Assembly (NCBI GenBank): GCA_951812755.1
Contig: OX638329.1
Span: 3,356,522-3,420,521, forward strand
Direction: 5' to 3'
Length of the DNA: 64,000 bases
DNA from: an uncultured Latescibacterota bacterium
Lineage (GTDB): Bacteria > Latescibacterota > UBA2968
A program made the translations under genes and the position numbers. Under the pieces are notes generated by a model that saw nothing but the letters and a program-made list of their open reading frames with translations, made no database searches and was not told the DNA's origin. Below, in pieces: positions 18,517 through 27,900 of this stretch; the stretch's first letter is position 1, and every line of letters begins with the position of its first letter.

Positions 18517-21500
18517 TTAAAATCCCAACAACCCGCCGCCACCTCTGTTACCACCGGGACCTCGCCTACCATCTCCGCCGCCGCGATCCCCGCCGCCGCG
18601 CCCGCCACCAGGTCCACCTCTGCCGCGCCCAGTAAAGGTGGGCATTTCATCTTCGTAGGCATCGGGGTTTTGCGGATCAAAAAAGCGCCATCGTACAGCA
18701 TCGGCATAGAGACGCCCACGTCCATCTGCACGGTCGGACAATTCGACTACGGCTTCTTCTCCTTCGGCAAATTTGTATCGCCCCAGATAATTCCATCCCG
18801 CTTTCATCTGGTCGCGTTCCATTTCGAGTGTATCTGCTTTGCCGCTGTGAAAAATAGTCAGTGTAAAGCTCGATCCGACGCGCATGCGCCTGGCCATTGA
18901 GGGATCGGGGAAAAAGAAGCCCACATCATACTCTCCGTCTTTGGGGATTTGCGCTGTCCACACGGCTGGCTGTGCGCCATCTCCCGGACGCTTCATTCGG
19001 AAATTTGTCTCAAATCGCCCAAAGGCCATTGGCGAGCCCTGCTCGCTCCAGTTGCCGCCTTTGAGTCCCGGACGGAAGTAGCGCGTTGCGCGCCGCACGG
19101 GCATTGAAAATCCGTCGTCGTCATTATCTACGATAATTTCAACAGGACCAGAATCTTCGCCCGTCACGTCTTTTACATAAGCAACCGGAAAGCCCTCTGT
19201 GACATCTTCGGGAACGCGCACGGGGGACATAAGAGGTCGCCGATTCCGTGCAAAAAAAGGTTCGACCATCACCCTGAAGGGCTGTTCCCAAAGAACCATC
19301 GAAACTTCAATTTCCTGTCCACCTTCAATCTCGACGCCTTTTAGGGCTTCATCGCCCCGTCCAGTAGCCGTAATTTGCACATATCCCCTGCCCGGTTCGC
19401 TATTCTTAATTCTCAGAATCAATTGATAGACCACCATCCCAAAGCCATCGTCCATCTTCAGAGCTTTTACCCTTGTAAGGGTATAGCCGGGGATCTCTGT
19501 ACTAAAAATCCAGTCGTTGACGAGACGCTGTAATTTTTGACTCTCTTCACTTTCTGTGGTATCGCCCACTGCAGCGCGTTCAAAGGTCGAAAAATCAATG
19601 TCCTCGTATTTGTGATTGTGGTCTATGTCGTCTAAGACCGTGCGAAATGTTTCCTCACCCAAAAAAGATTCCATCATTTGAAAAAGTGCGGGTCCTTTGG
19701 CGTCGAGAACCTGACGGTAGAGACCGGCTTGCGTTTCGGGATTTAAATCGGCAAATGACTTGCGTTGCATTTTTGCAACCAACGTATCCCAGGCAGCCCC
19801 ACCACCAGTTGTCCTGCTGCGCCCACCTGGTCCACCACGTCCGCCTGGTCCATCGCGCCCGCCACGCCCCCTGTCGCCACCACCACCGCGTCGTTGGCTC
19901 GAATAAAAAGCGGAGGTCATATCGGTGCTTAAATCATTCTGAAGATACATGGGCATGCCCTTTTTGAGCAAGGCGTGATGATCGCCCACAAACTGCTTGT
20001 CATAAGCCCAGAGTTGAACAACAGGGCTGCGAAACAATCCGCCAGGCTGTCCCTGTCTGCCCGAATTTCCTTCCCGGGAAAAAAAGGTCGAAAAAACTGC
20101 GCGGACCAAAAGATCCTTTTTAATGTCTTTGGGTTCACGGTTGCCGCGCGAACGCTCCTGATAGCGCTTGAAATCGCGGGTAAATTGCTGCCGCATGAAC
20201 ACATCTTCTTCTATCATTAACACACCGGGCAGTGTCAACCCGCCCTTTTCTTCCCAGCCTTCGTAATACCATTGAACATGAAAGGAAATTTCCACCAAAG
20301 AAAGACTGGAATAGGGGTATTTCATGCCCGATTCTTGTTCCATTGCGTCCATTATTTGCTCAAGCGCACTTAAAATCTCTTCTTCGGCACCTTCAAAAAA
20401 TCGGACTGGACGCAGATGCGATGGGTGGGCGTAAAGGGCGCATTCGACATCGTGAATGGTCGCGCGATAAACGCGGTATTCACCCGCATTGAGCGATAGG
20501 ACAGGTACGGGATTTTCGACGATCCACTGACGCGTTATCTGTGTGCCGAGCGTATCGGTCTTGCCGACCCGTCCCTGGGTAATGACTTCTAAGCCCTGAG
20601 GATATGTTATTTTCAGATTTGCCGTTGAAAAGGAGACCGCACGCGCATCCTCATAGCCATAATCAACGCCCGTTACTGGATACCATCGGCTGCGCGGAGG
20701 CAAAAAGATGGAATTGTCGCGAATCCACGCCGTTAAAGATCCTTTATTAAATATGCCTAATGGTCCTTCGCGTTTGCGCAGCTTCGGTCTGGCTTTTTCC
20801 CGTTGGAGATCAAAACCATCTGTGTTAATATCACCCGCGTATGCCAGTGTCAGGTCGAGTTCTCGCTCTGATTGCAGGGGATTAGCGGGCATGACGCGGA
20901 TCACGCTTCCCTTCCGCTCCCACGCTATTGCGCCGCCGTCAGCATGCGTCAGACTCTGGATTTCAAATCCGGGATTGAGTGAAAGAATCAGCGTATCGAG
21001 CGGCACTTCGTAGGAGTTTTTCAATGTAATCGTGCCAGAGGCGGCAAGCGGCTCCTCCCCCAAAAGTGTCAGTGCCAGATCGTAATGGGTTATTTCCGCG
21101 ACGGAAATATTCGCAACCGCTTCCTGTTGCGCTATCAACGAACTGCGATATGCTTTCCCATCTTGCGCGCCTGCATCCATATAAAAGTAAAGCCCTACAG
21201 CCAGACCAAAACCGGTCAGTGCGCATCCGCGACCAAACCAGCGCGCGACTAAGGAATGTGCAAGACGGGGATACCAATCAATTGAAAAGCCAAAAAATCC
21301 AATGCCGAGCAAGATGTAAAACAGGCGTTGTAGTCCTACTTGCGTAATATCTGCCAGACCAATCAGATCGGAATAATACAGAGGCGTAAAAAAAGCACCA
21401 AAGTCGTAGATGCCGTCATATCGCCTGCCCAGGAATAACAGGACAGCCAACAAATACCCGATCACAATCAGGGCAACTGCGGCTTGCCGCCGCAACACTG

Positions 21501-22011
21501 CCCCCAGAAAAAATGTCACAGAAGACATAAAAATCAGGGCGGGCAGGTTCATGAGCACGAGGTAGCTGATATAGGGTTTTATTGTAAACGGATTGCCCGT
21601 CATGCTGATTTTTGCAGCCTGGATACTCAAGGTTAAAAGCAGAACCCCCAGGCTCAAAAAAATAAGCGCACTAACAATGCCCAGATACTTACCTGCGACC
21701 AGTTCCGCAGTGGAAATGGGTCGCCCGGCCACAACTTCGTAAATATGCGCCTGTTCATCCGCTGCTCTAAAATCCCCCACAATAAATGCAATGACAATGG
21801 TCTGTAAGAAACTATACACTAAAAACGGGACATAAGAATCAATGCCCACGGGTAGTTCAGCACCATTGGCTTCTGCTATAGCAAAGCCGATGCCGAGTAA
21901 AATGGGAACGCTCATGCCCAGACCGCCCAAAATGCGGAATTTTATAGTTCGAAAGAGCATTTTGCGCTCATAACGCGCAACGCCCCATACATTGTTAAAG
22001 ATAGATAGCAT
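18517..22011 (-). CDS. ABC-2 permease fused to M1-peptidase-like and golvesin-like domains
   Basis: 1164 residues. Seen: residues 1 to about 270 form an ABC-2 permease with six or so helices (VPFLVYSFLQTIVIAFIVGD, IPTLADI-type ends); after a further helix the rest is extracytoplasmic and follows the M1 aminopeptidase plan (beta domain, then helical domain). The stretch GGLTLPGVLMIEED stands where the GAMEN exopeptidase motif is expected, and LVRAVFSTFFSRE where HExxH should be, so the zinc ligands are missing. A Gly/Arg-rich insert of about 35 residues lies near 703-738, a golvesin/xanthan-lyase-like beta domain near 1030-1120 (MKAGWNYLGRYKFAEGEE), and a Gly/Arg-rich tail from about 1125. Permease/M1 fusions are known in Bacteroidota; loss of the catalytic residues and the two RGG-like tracts are the odd parts. 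Probably partner of the ATPase encoded just upstream. Confidence 0.82.
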   Translation of the reverse strand: MLSIFNNVWGVARYERKMLFRTIKFRILGGLGMSVPILLGIGFAIAEANGAELPVGIDSYVPFLVYSFLQTIVIAFIVGDFRAADEQAHIYEVVAGRPISTAELVAGKYLGIVSALIFLSLGVLLLTLSIQAAKISMTGNPFTIKPYISYLVLMNLPALIFMSSVTFFLGAVLRRQAAVALIVIGYLLAVLLFLGRRYDGIYDFGAFFTPLYYSDLIGLADITQVGLQRLFYILLGIGFFGFSIDWYPRLAHSLVARWFGRGCALTGFGLAVGLYFYMDAGAQDGKAYRSSLIAQQEAVANISVAEITHYDLALTLLGEEPLAASGTITLKNSYEVPLDTLILSLNPGFEIQSLTHADGGAIAWERKGSVIRVMPANPLQSERELDLTLAYAGDINTDGFDLQREKARPKLRKREGPLGIFNKGSLTAWIRDNSIFLPPRSRWYPVTGVDYGYEDARAVSFSTANLKITYPQGLEVITQGRVGKTDTLGTQITRQWIVENPVPVLSLNAGEYRVYRATIHDVECALYAHPSHLRPVRFFEGAEEEILSALEQIMDAMEQESGMKYPYSSLSLVEISFHVQWYYEGWEEKGGLTLPGVLMIEEDVFMRQQFTRDFKRYQERSRGNREPKDIKKDLLVRAVFSTFFSREGNSGRQGQPGGLFRSPVVQLWAYDKQFVGDHHALLKKGMPMYLQNDLSTDMTSAFYSSQRRGGGGDRGRGGRDGPGGRGGPGGRSRTTGGGAAWDTLVAKMQRKSFADLNPETQAGLYRQVLDAKGPALFQMMESFLGEETFRTVLDDIDHNHKYEDIDFSTFERAAVGDTTESEESQKLQRLVNDWIFSTEIPGYTLTRVKALKMDDGFGMVVYQLILRIKNSEPGRGYVQITATGRGDEALKGVEIEGGQEIEVSMVLWEQPFRVMVEPFFARNRRPLMSPVRVPEDVTEGFPVAYVKDVTGEDSGPVEIIVDNDDDGFSMPVRRATRYFRPGLKGGNWSEQGSPMAFGRFETNFRMKRPGDGAQPAVWTAQIPKDGEYDVGFFFPDPSMARRMRVGSSFTLTIFHSGKADTLEMERDQMKAGWNYLGRYKFAEGEEAVVELSDRADGRGRLYADAVRWRFFDPQNPDAYEDEMPTFTGRGRGGPGGGRGGGDRGGGDGRRGPGGNRGGGGLLGF

Positions 22012-22023
22012 GGTATTGGTCCT

Positions 22024-22917
22024 TTACGCGGCAATTTCGCCTGTGGTATCGCCTCCGACAAAATAGACATAGGCATCTTCGAGATTGGGCGCGACTGCTT
22101 CGGCATCAGCGGGAGGCTCGCCATCGCCCACCATACGCAAACGCATCTGGTCGCCCTCAACATTTACTGTGACTACGCGAAACACCCGCGACAGCATTTC
22201 AAAGCCAGCGTCATCGACCTGCACTTCCCACGTTTTGCCATCGGCTTTTGAAATGAGTTCTCCGGGAGAACCGCGAAATATCATTTGACCGGTATCCAAA
22301 ACCGCGAGATCTTCGCAGGTACTCGAAATATCGCCCACTATATGCGTGGAAATCAAAATTGCGCGATCGCTACTCAAGCGTCCCAAAATACTCCGAAATC
22401 GGATGCGTTCTTCCGGGTCAAGTCCAACGGTGGGTTCATCGACAATGAGAAACTCTGGATTGGCCAAAATGGCCTGTGCAATGCCAAGGCGGCGCATCAT
22501 GCCACCGGAAAACGTGCCCGAGCGTCGATTGCGCGCTTCGTACAAGCCGACTTCGTTTAGAGCTTGCTCTACGCGATTTAGACGCGCGCTTCTATTGTGC
22601 ATGCCGCCCAAAACAGCCATATAATCGAGAAATTCCCAGGCAGTCAGTTGTGGATAGGTCCCAAAATGCTGGGGCAAATATCCCAGACGTCGGCGAATTT
22701 CTGTGCGGTCTTTTACGAGGTCGAACTCATCCATGGTCACGTTGCCGCTCGATGCGTCCATCTGAGTTGATAAAATTTTAATCAGTGTTGTTTTTCCTGC
22801 ACCATTGGGTCCCAACAGACCAAATGTTCCGTGTGGGATCCTCAAGGTGACATCGTCTAAGGCGGGAACTGCGCCACGGCGATATACTTTTGTCAGGTTT
22901 GAAATGCGAATGACCAT
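22024..22917 (-). CDS. ABC transporter ATP-binding protein (ABC-2 exporter type)
   Basis: 297-residue CcmA-like ATPase. Seen: RISNLTKVYRRG first strand, Walker A GPNGAGKTT, Q-loop region LGYLPQHFG, signature FSGGMMRRLG, Walker B FLIVDEPTVGLD, H-loop STHIVGD, and a C-terminal extension of about 80 residues ending in LEDAYVYFVGGD. The C-terminal extension is strongly similar in layout to that of the ATPase domain in the RND-ABC fusion (which ends LEDAYLYLL), so the two ATPases look like paralogues. The ATG has GAGGAG eight bases upstream. Twelve bases separate it from the permease/M1 gene. Confidence 0.95.
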   Translation of the reverse strand: MVIRISNLTKVYRRGAVPALDDVTLRIPHGTFGLLGPNGAGKTTLIKILSTQMDASSGNVTMDEFDLVKDRTEIRRRLGYLPQHFGTYPQLTAWEFLDYMAVLGGMHNRSARLNRVEQALNEVGLYEARNRRSGTFSGGMMRRLGIAQAILANPEFLIVDEPTVGLDPEERIRFRSILGRLSSDRAILISTHIVGDISSTCEDLAVLDTGQMIFRGSPGELISKADGKTWEVQVDDAGFEMLSRVFRVVTVNVEGDQMRLRMVGDGEPPADAEAVAPNLEDAYVYFVGGDTTGEIAA

Positions 22918-23044
22918 CAGTATGGCTCCTCATTGTGCTTTGCCAACGATTAGACCTGAAATTTGCGAATGGAGTTCCCTTAGACGGCAAAAATTTAGCG
23001 ATTAGGCCAACCAGCCCAACCGCCAATAGGAGAATGCGAGACAT
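22778..23044 (-). CDS. possible tiny membrane ORF upstream of ABC ATPase
   Basis: An 88-codon frame whose first 20 residues are strongly hydrophobic (MSRILLLAVGLVGLIAKFLP) and whose ATG has an excellent ribosome site (AGGAGTAGGGAGT). It starts 11 bases after the fdhD stop. Its 3' 140 bases run out of frame inside the ABC ATPase gene, where the peptide loses any protein-like character. It may be a real leader peptide coupling translation, a frameshifted remnant, or chance. Confidence 0.3.
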   Translation of the reverse strand: MSRILLLAVGLVGLIAKFLPSKGTPFANFRSNRWQSTMRSHTDGHSHFKPDKSISPWRSSRLRRCHLEDPTRNIWSVGTQWCRKNNTD

Positions 23045-23055
23045 ACTCCCTACTC

Positions 23056-23883
23056 CTATTGCACAGCCCCTGTATAAATGACCATCCTTTTATCCCGTGC
23101 AAAACCAATGAGAGTTATTCCCATCGCCTGTGCAAGATCTGCTGCCAATGAACTCGCTGCAGATACGGCAACCACGACAGGTATGCGTGCAACAACGGCC
23201 TTTTGCACGATTTCAAAACTCGCTCTGCTGCTTACCGCGAGTATCTGAATTCCCTCCCCTTCTACTATGTTATGTGTTTCGAGCAAGTGCCCCACAACCT
23301 TATCTACTGCATTGTGCCGGCCAATATCTTCAAAACAGCAATACATATCCCCTGTTTCAGAAAATGCGGCAGCAGCATGAACCCCCCCTGTTTGTGCAAA
23401 CACGTATTGGGATTGGCGCATCTGATCCTGGGCAGAAAAAATCATCGCAGCCTGAACGGCGCGACCGTCGTCAATGGGCTGGCACCGCTGCATCATATCT
23501 TCTATCTGCTCGCGCCCGCATACCCCACACGCCGATGAAGTCAGCGTGCCTCGTCGTCCCGCTCGAATCCTTTCGGGATCGAGTATCTCTCCCGGACGGG
23601 GGAGAACATCGATGACATTTCCATACTCAGGAGTCCCCGGGCGACCGCAGTGTTCTGCACGCCCAACATCGCCGATTTTACGGATGATCCCCTCGCCATA
23701 CAGAAATCCAAGCGCAAGGGCGCGGTCCGCCCCCGGTGTTCGCATGGTCACGGCAACGGATTCTCCGGCAACGCGAATTTCAAGAGGCTCTTCTACAACC
23801 AGCACATCATCTACGGATTTGCCGATAGAGCCATCATACCGCGTGACGCGATGTATTACACTGGTCTGTGGTTTTGCTCTCAT
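23056..23883 (-). CDS. fdhD: formate dehydrogenase accessory sulfurtransferase FdhD
   Basis: Transfers sulfur from a cysteine desulfurase to the molybdenum cofactor of formate dehydrogenases, cytoplasmic. About 275 residues. Seen: EEPLEIRVAGESVAVTMRTP near the N-terminus, the conserved TSSACGVCG with Cys119 and Cys122, and FEDIGRHNAVDKVVG, all hallmarks of the family. The ATG at 23883 has AGGA eight bases upstream; an ATG seven codons earlier (23904) has no ribosome site. No formate dehydrogenase subunit or molybdenum-cofactor gene is in the window. It lies at the head of the export operon on the same strand, probably without functional link. Confidence 0.95.
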   Translation of the reverse strand: MRAKPQTSVIHRVTRYDGSIGKSVDDVLVVEEPLEIRVAGESVAVTMRTPGADRALALGFLYGEGIIRKIGDVGRAEHCGRPGTPEYGNVIDVLPRPGEILDPERIRAGRRGTLTSSACGVCGREQIEDMMQRCQPIDDGRAVQAAMIFSAQDQMRQSQYVFAQTGGVHAAAAFSETGDMYCCFEDIGRHNAVDKVVGHLLETHNIVEGEGIQILAVSSRASFEIVQKAVVARIPVVVAVSAASSLAADLAQAMGITLIGFARDKRMVIYTGAVQ

Positions 23884-23973
23884 GGGTGTTATCCTTTTAT
23901 CCATGTCAAAATAAGCGACATATGAAGCAAAAGCAATTTTTCAATTTCGCGACGATTGTGAAACATTTTTGCC

Positions 23974-24003
23974 TTGCGTCTTATAGGTTTAGGGCTATAT
24001 ATT
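23974..24003 (+). promoter_or_regulatory. possible promoter of HU-like gene
   Basis: TTGCGT followed after 18 bases by TATATT (or TATATA at 16), about 40 bases upstream of the HU-like ATG, in the gap divergent from fdhD. Moderate match only. Confidence 0.35.
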
Positions 24004-24044
24004 AGCTCCATGCCTCGATGATACCTGTGAAATGGGAGGACCGA

Positions 24045-24341
24045 ATGACAATGACAAAGAAGGACATCGCCTTAAAAATCTCTGATCGCTTGGGAATTAA
24101 AAAGCAACTCGCTTATGAGATTGTAAATACGCTTTTTAACGCCATGCGCGAAAATTTGATTGCCGGTGATCGAATCGAAATCAGAGGATTTGGCGTGCTG
24201 GGTATCAAGCCTACCAAACCGAAACCCGCTGCACGCAACCCCCGCACAGGCGAGATTGTTTATGTCCCTGCTCGACGAAAGAGCTATTTTAAAGCTGGTG
24301 TTTTGATCAAGAAAGCATTGCACGAACCTTTGGATGAATAG
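24045..24341 (+). CDS. HU/IHF-family DNA-binding protein
   Basis: Small nucleoid protein, about 98 residues, binding and bending DNA as a dimer. Seen: N-terminal helices (KKDIALKISDRLGIKKQLAYEIV), IEIRGFGVLGIKPTKP and the beta-arm consensus ARNPRTGE near residue 68, then the C-terminal helix. The ATG at 24045 is chosen because GGGAGGA stands just ahead; 24051 is also possible, and an ATG at 24018 has no ribosome site. Whether it is HU or IHF cannot be told. It stands alone with a terminator downstream. Confidence 0.93.
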   Translation: MTMTKKDIALKISDRLGIKKQLAYEIVNTLFNAMRENLIAGDRIEIRGFGVLGIKPTKPKPAARNPRTGEIVYVPARRKSYFKAGVLIKKALHEPLDE

Positions 24342-24453
24342 AGGTGTTTTCCACCCTTGCTTGGAATAAGCAAATTACAATAGAAATCAGGCCCAATGCA
24401 CACGTTTCCAATACAAGCGCAACGTAATATTACTTTAAAAATAACAAGTACAT

Positions 24454-24486
24454 AAAAAAGGTTCGGCTAAAAGCCAAACCTTTTTT
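24454..24486. terminator. terminator after HU-like gene
   Basis: AAAAAAGGTT and GGCT pair with AGCC and AACCTTTTTT around a 4-base loop, one mismatch. A-run and T-run on the two sides allow function in both directions between convergent genes. Confidence 0.85.
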
Positions 24487-24502
24487 ATACCACCGCCCCC
24501 TG

Positions 24503-24601
24503 AACTGGTCTGGACTGCGACCAGTTGTACACCGCTCAATCACCTACATACACTGCTTAATTGTGTCAGGGGATGTGGTGTACAACGAACCGTTGTACAC
24601 C
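24503..24601. repeat. cluster of inverted repeats built on GTTGTACACC
   Basis: Three copies of GTTGTACACC: plus strand at 24524-24533, minus at 24577-24586, plus at 24592-24601. The last two form a perfect 10-base palindrome with a 5-base loop ending two bases before the stop codon of the following minus-strand gene. A further inverted repeat AACTGGTC / GACCAGTT (24503-24526) overlaps the first copy. There is no T-run, so a simple terminator is unlikely. Confidence 0.6.
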
Positions 24602-24603
24602 AG

Positions 24604-24879
24604 TTATTCATCTGCTATAGCAGCCGCATCATCCGCCTCTGCTTCGGCCTGACTGTTCGATGTCAAAAACTCATACGCTTTATTTAACACCAATACGGCT
24701 TTGGGAATATCGTTTACGTTCAGGCTATTGGTTCTTTGCCAATTCCCCTCTTTATCCAAATAACTTCGCTGAAATGAAACCGTGCGTACGGTGAAAAAAT
24801 CTTCACCACGCTTGTATTCATTTTCGAAAATCGAAGCACTACACAGACCGTGACGAAATGTAATTTCGGGTTGTGCCAT
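24604..24879 (-). CDS. small conserved hypothetical protein
   Basis: 91 residues. Seen: a beta-rich core (SASIFENEYKRGEDFFTVRT, then FQRSYLDKEGNWQRTNSLN) followed by one helix (IPKAVLVLNKAYEFL) and an acidic Ala/Glu tail. The pattern 'I..A.ifeNe...g.....v...R.Y.d.eG.W..t.sl...d.pk...vl..a' resembles small proteins widespread in Planctomycetota and related phyla whose fold may be like the PC4/whirly single-strand DNA binders; that link is only a guess. The ATG has GGGAGGTG nine bases upstream. Function not assigned. Confidence 0.65.
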   Translation of the reverse strand: MAQPEITFRHGLCSASIFENEYKRGEDFFTVRTVSFQRSYLDKEGNWQRTNSLNVNDIPKAVLVLNKAYEFLTSNSQAEAEADDAAAIADE

Positions 24880-24973
24880 CCTGTTTCACCTCCCTTCTAT
24901 TTGGTAAGCAAAATGTAAAAGAGCCTATTAATCATCGCTTTTCACCTTTCTCACATCCCCACCTGCCTCTACT

Positions 24974-27900
24974 TCACTTTAAGAGCGCAACGCGATTTGT
25001 AAATATCGCTTCCTTGTCTTTTAGAAGGACTATATAGATTCCAGACCCCACAGATGCTCCCGAGTCATTTTTACCATCCCATATACGCCGATAATATCCT
25101 GCCGGCAAATGTTGTTGAACCAACCGTCGGATGGGTTGTCCCAGGATATTATATATAGTTACATAAACAGGACCTCCTGTAGTGTAAAAACCTAACACAG
25201 TTGCAGTATTGAAAGGATTAGGTGACGGGTAAATGCCCCAATCTGTTTCCAGACCACGGGGTTTTGAATCGCCAGATATAGGACTATTAACCATCTGGCC
25301 TTCACTATCAAAAACAATGGGTTTTCCCGATACGACATTTTCATCGTTCACACCATTCAGGGTATCTGGTTCCACTTCCGAAACAGGTGGTGTACCGGGT
25401 GACATCGCGTGCTGGCCAGGGATTCGGGGGTGTAACTCTGGAGGAGCATCCGGCGACAACAGCCATGAAACATCTGGTGTAGCTTTTGGTACGCGCACAG
25501 ACCGCGCTACAGTCTTACCATCGGGCAGGATCAGATGAACAACATCTCCACCGCTACTGAGTCCATTTCCTATCTGACCTCCAGCAGACAAGACAGTACC
25601 GGGGATACTCACAGGCGTCCCTCCACCAAAGATGGTGACATAACCACCGGGTACGAGCATGACATCATCGGGAAAAGGAAAGAATTGAGAGACAACGATA
25701 TCGTCATCGCCGAGCATCCATCCGCTCAGGTCGAGCGTATCTGCACCGGTATTAGCCAATTCGACAAAAGCATCTGTATGTCGATCCACAACCCCATCGT
25801 TATTGGCATCCACCTGTTTGGGTAACATCAGGATTTCGGAGAATACCAGACCGTTAGGGATAGTCAATTCTTCGGGGTCAATTGCATCATCGCCATGCCC
25901 TAAGCGTCCGACTGAGATAGATTTCCCTTCGTATATCTCATTGTGTAATAGATAATTGCCATTATCATCTCTGGCAAAGGATATGCCCTGACGCGCGTTC
26001 TCATACGTCATTTTAGATACCACCGTACTTCCATCGGGTGCCAATAACTGCACGGTATCGCCTCCATTGGACAGGCCATCGCCAATGCGACCGTCATCGG
26101 CAAAAATCCGCTCGCTAACGGGCATATCCCCCCCACCAAAGAGCACTGCGACAGCTTGAGGTTTGAGCATTGTATTGTCGGGAAATCGAAAAAGCTTTTT
26201 TAGAGGCACATCGTCATCACCGAGGTAATAGCCGCCAATATCGATGGGATGCTCGCCCAAATTCGCTATTTCGACAAACTCATCCTGATAGGTGTGCCGC
26301 CCCCCATCACCGTTGGTATCACCTGCGTCGCCTGTGGCCGGATTGGGATATACTTCAGAGATCACCAGGTCTTTGGGTGGTTGAAAAATGTCAAGTGTAT
26401 CTCTACCCGCTGTATTTATGGAATCTGCTCTCGTCGCCTCTTGTCCATCCGGTGATGTACCGGGCGACATCGCGTGCCAGTCGGGGATTTGGGGGTGTAA
26501 CTGTGGTGGGGCATCAGGCGACAATAGCCATGAAACATCTGGCGTGGCTTTTGGTACGCGCACAGACCGCGCTACAGTCTTACCATCGGACATGATCAGA
26601 TGGACGACATCACCGCCACTAGCAAGACCATTGCCGATTCGATCGCCTACAGACAAAACGTGACCGGGAATCCCTAAAGGCGTTCCCCCACCAAAAATGG
26701 TGACATAACCTCCGGGCACGAGCACGACACTATCGGGAAAAGGAAAAAACTTAGAGACAACGATATCGTCATCGCCGAGCATCCATCCGCTCAGGTCGAG
26801 GGTATCTGCGCCGATGTTAGTCAGTTCTACAAAAGCATCTGCATGTCGATCCACAACCCCATCGTTATTGGCATCCACCTGTTCGGGCAGCATCAGGATT
26901 TCGGAAAATACGATACCATCCGGGACAGCCAATGTGTCGGTCAATCCTTCAGGCTCAATCGGGTCATCTCCAGGTTTTAAGCGTCCGACAGAAGTTGAAT
27001 CCTCTTTGTATATCTCATTGTGCAAGACATAATTGCCGTCTTCATCTCTGGCATAAGAGACGCCTCTGGTCGAGCGTTCATATACCATTGAAGCGACTAC
27101 TGTACTGCTATCGGGTGCCAATAACTGCACGGTATCGCTCCAATTGGACAGGCCATCGCCAATGCGACCGTCATCGACAAAAATCCGATCTTTAACTGGC
27201 ATATTTCCTCCACCAAAGAGTACTACGACCGCTTGCGTATCGAGCACTGTGTTATCGGGAAATCGAAATAGGCGATCTGCTGAAACATCGTCATCGCCGA
27301 GGAAATAGCCACCAATATCGATGGGATTTTCGCTCTGATTCGCCACTTCGATAAACTCATCCTGATAAGTGTGCCGCACCCCATCGCCATTGGCATCGCC
27401 CGCTTCACCCCAGGCGGGATTGGGATACACCTCCGAGATCACCAATGCTGGTTTTTCCTTTTCTAACACCCGGATATATGTGTGAAGACTCTCCCGACCT
27501 CTCCAGAAAAATCCGACCTCCGTTTCACCAGGATGCACAGCAACCACCTTGTTGTTATGTTCGATTCGCGCGATAGTGGTATCCCACGATACCCATAAAA
27601 CCTCATCATCGAGCTGCGTTGGTACTCCATCTTTATAAATCGCGGGTATCAGTGAAACGGATTCTCCTTCTATCATGTCCAGATATTCGGGAAAAGATTG
27701 GAGTATATCGAAAAGCGACCGTGGTTTGCCGGGTGAAAATAGCCCTTTGCCCGGGTCAGCACTGTGCAATACCCACCCGCCAGTCCCTTCCGGATACCGC
27801 ACCAGAGATTGGTCCTTACCCCCTTCTTTACCCCATTCTGCTCTGGCAATTGTATCGCCTGCAGTTTTTATGAGAAATACCTCGTCGCTTGTATTGTTTA

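Noticed and set aside
18517-22011. Active M1 aminopeptidase
   Set aside because: No HExxH...E zinc site could be found, so only an M1-like fold is claimed.
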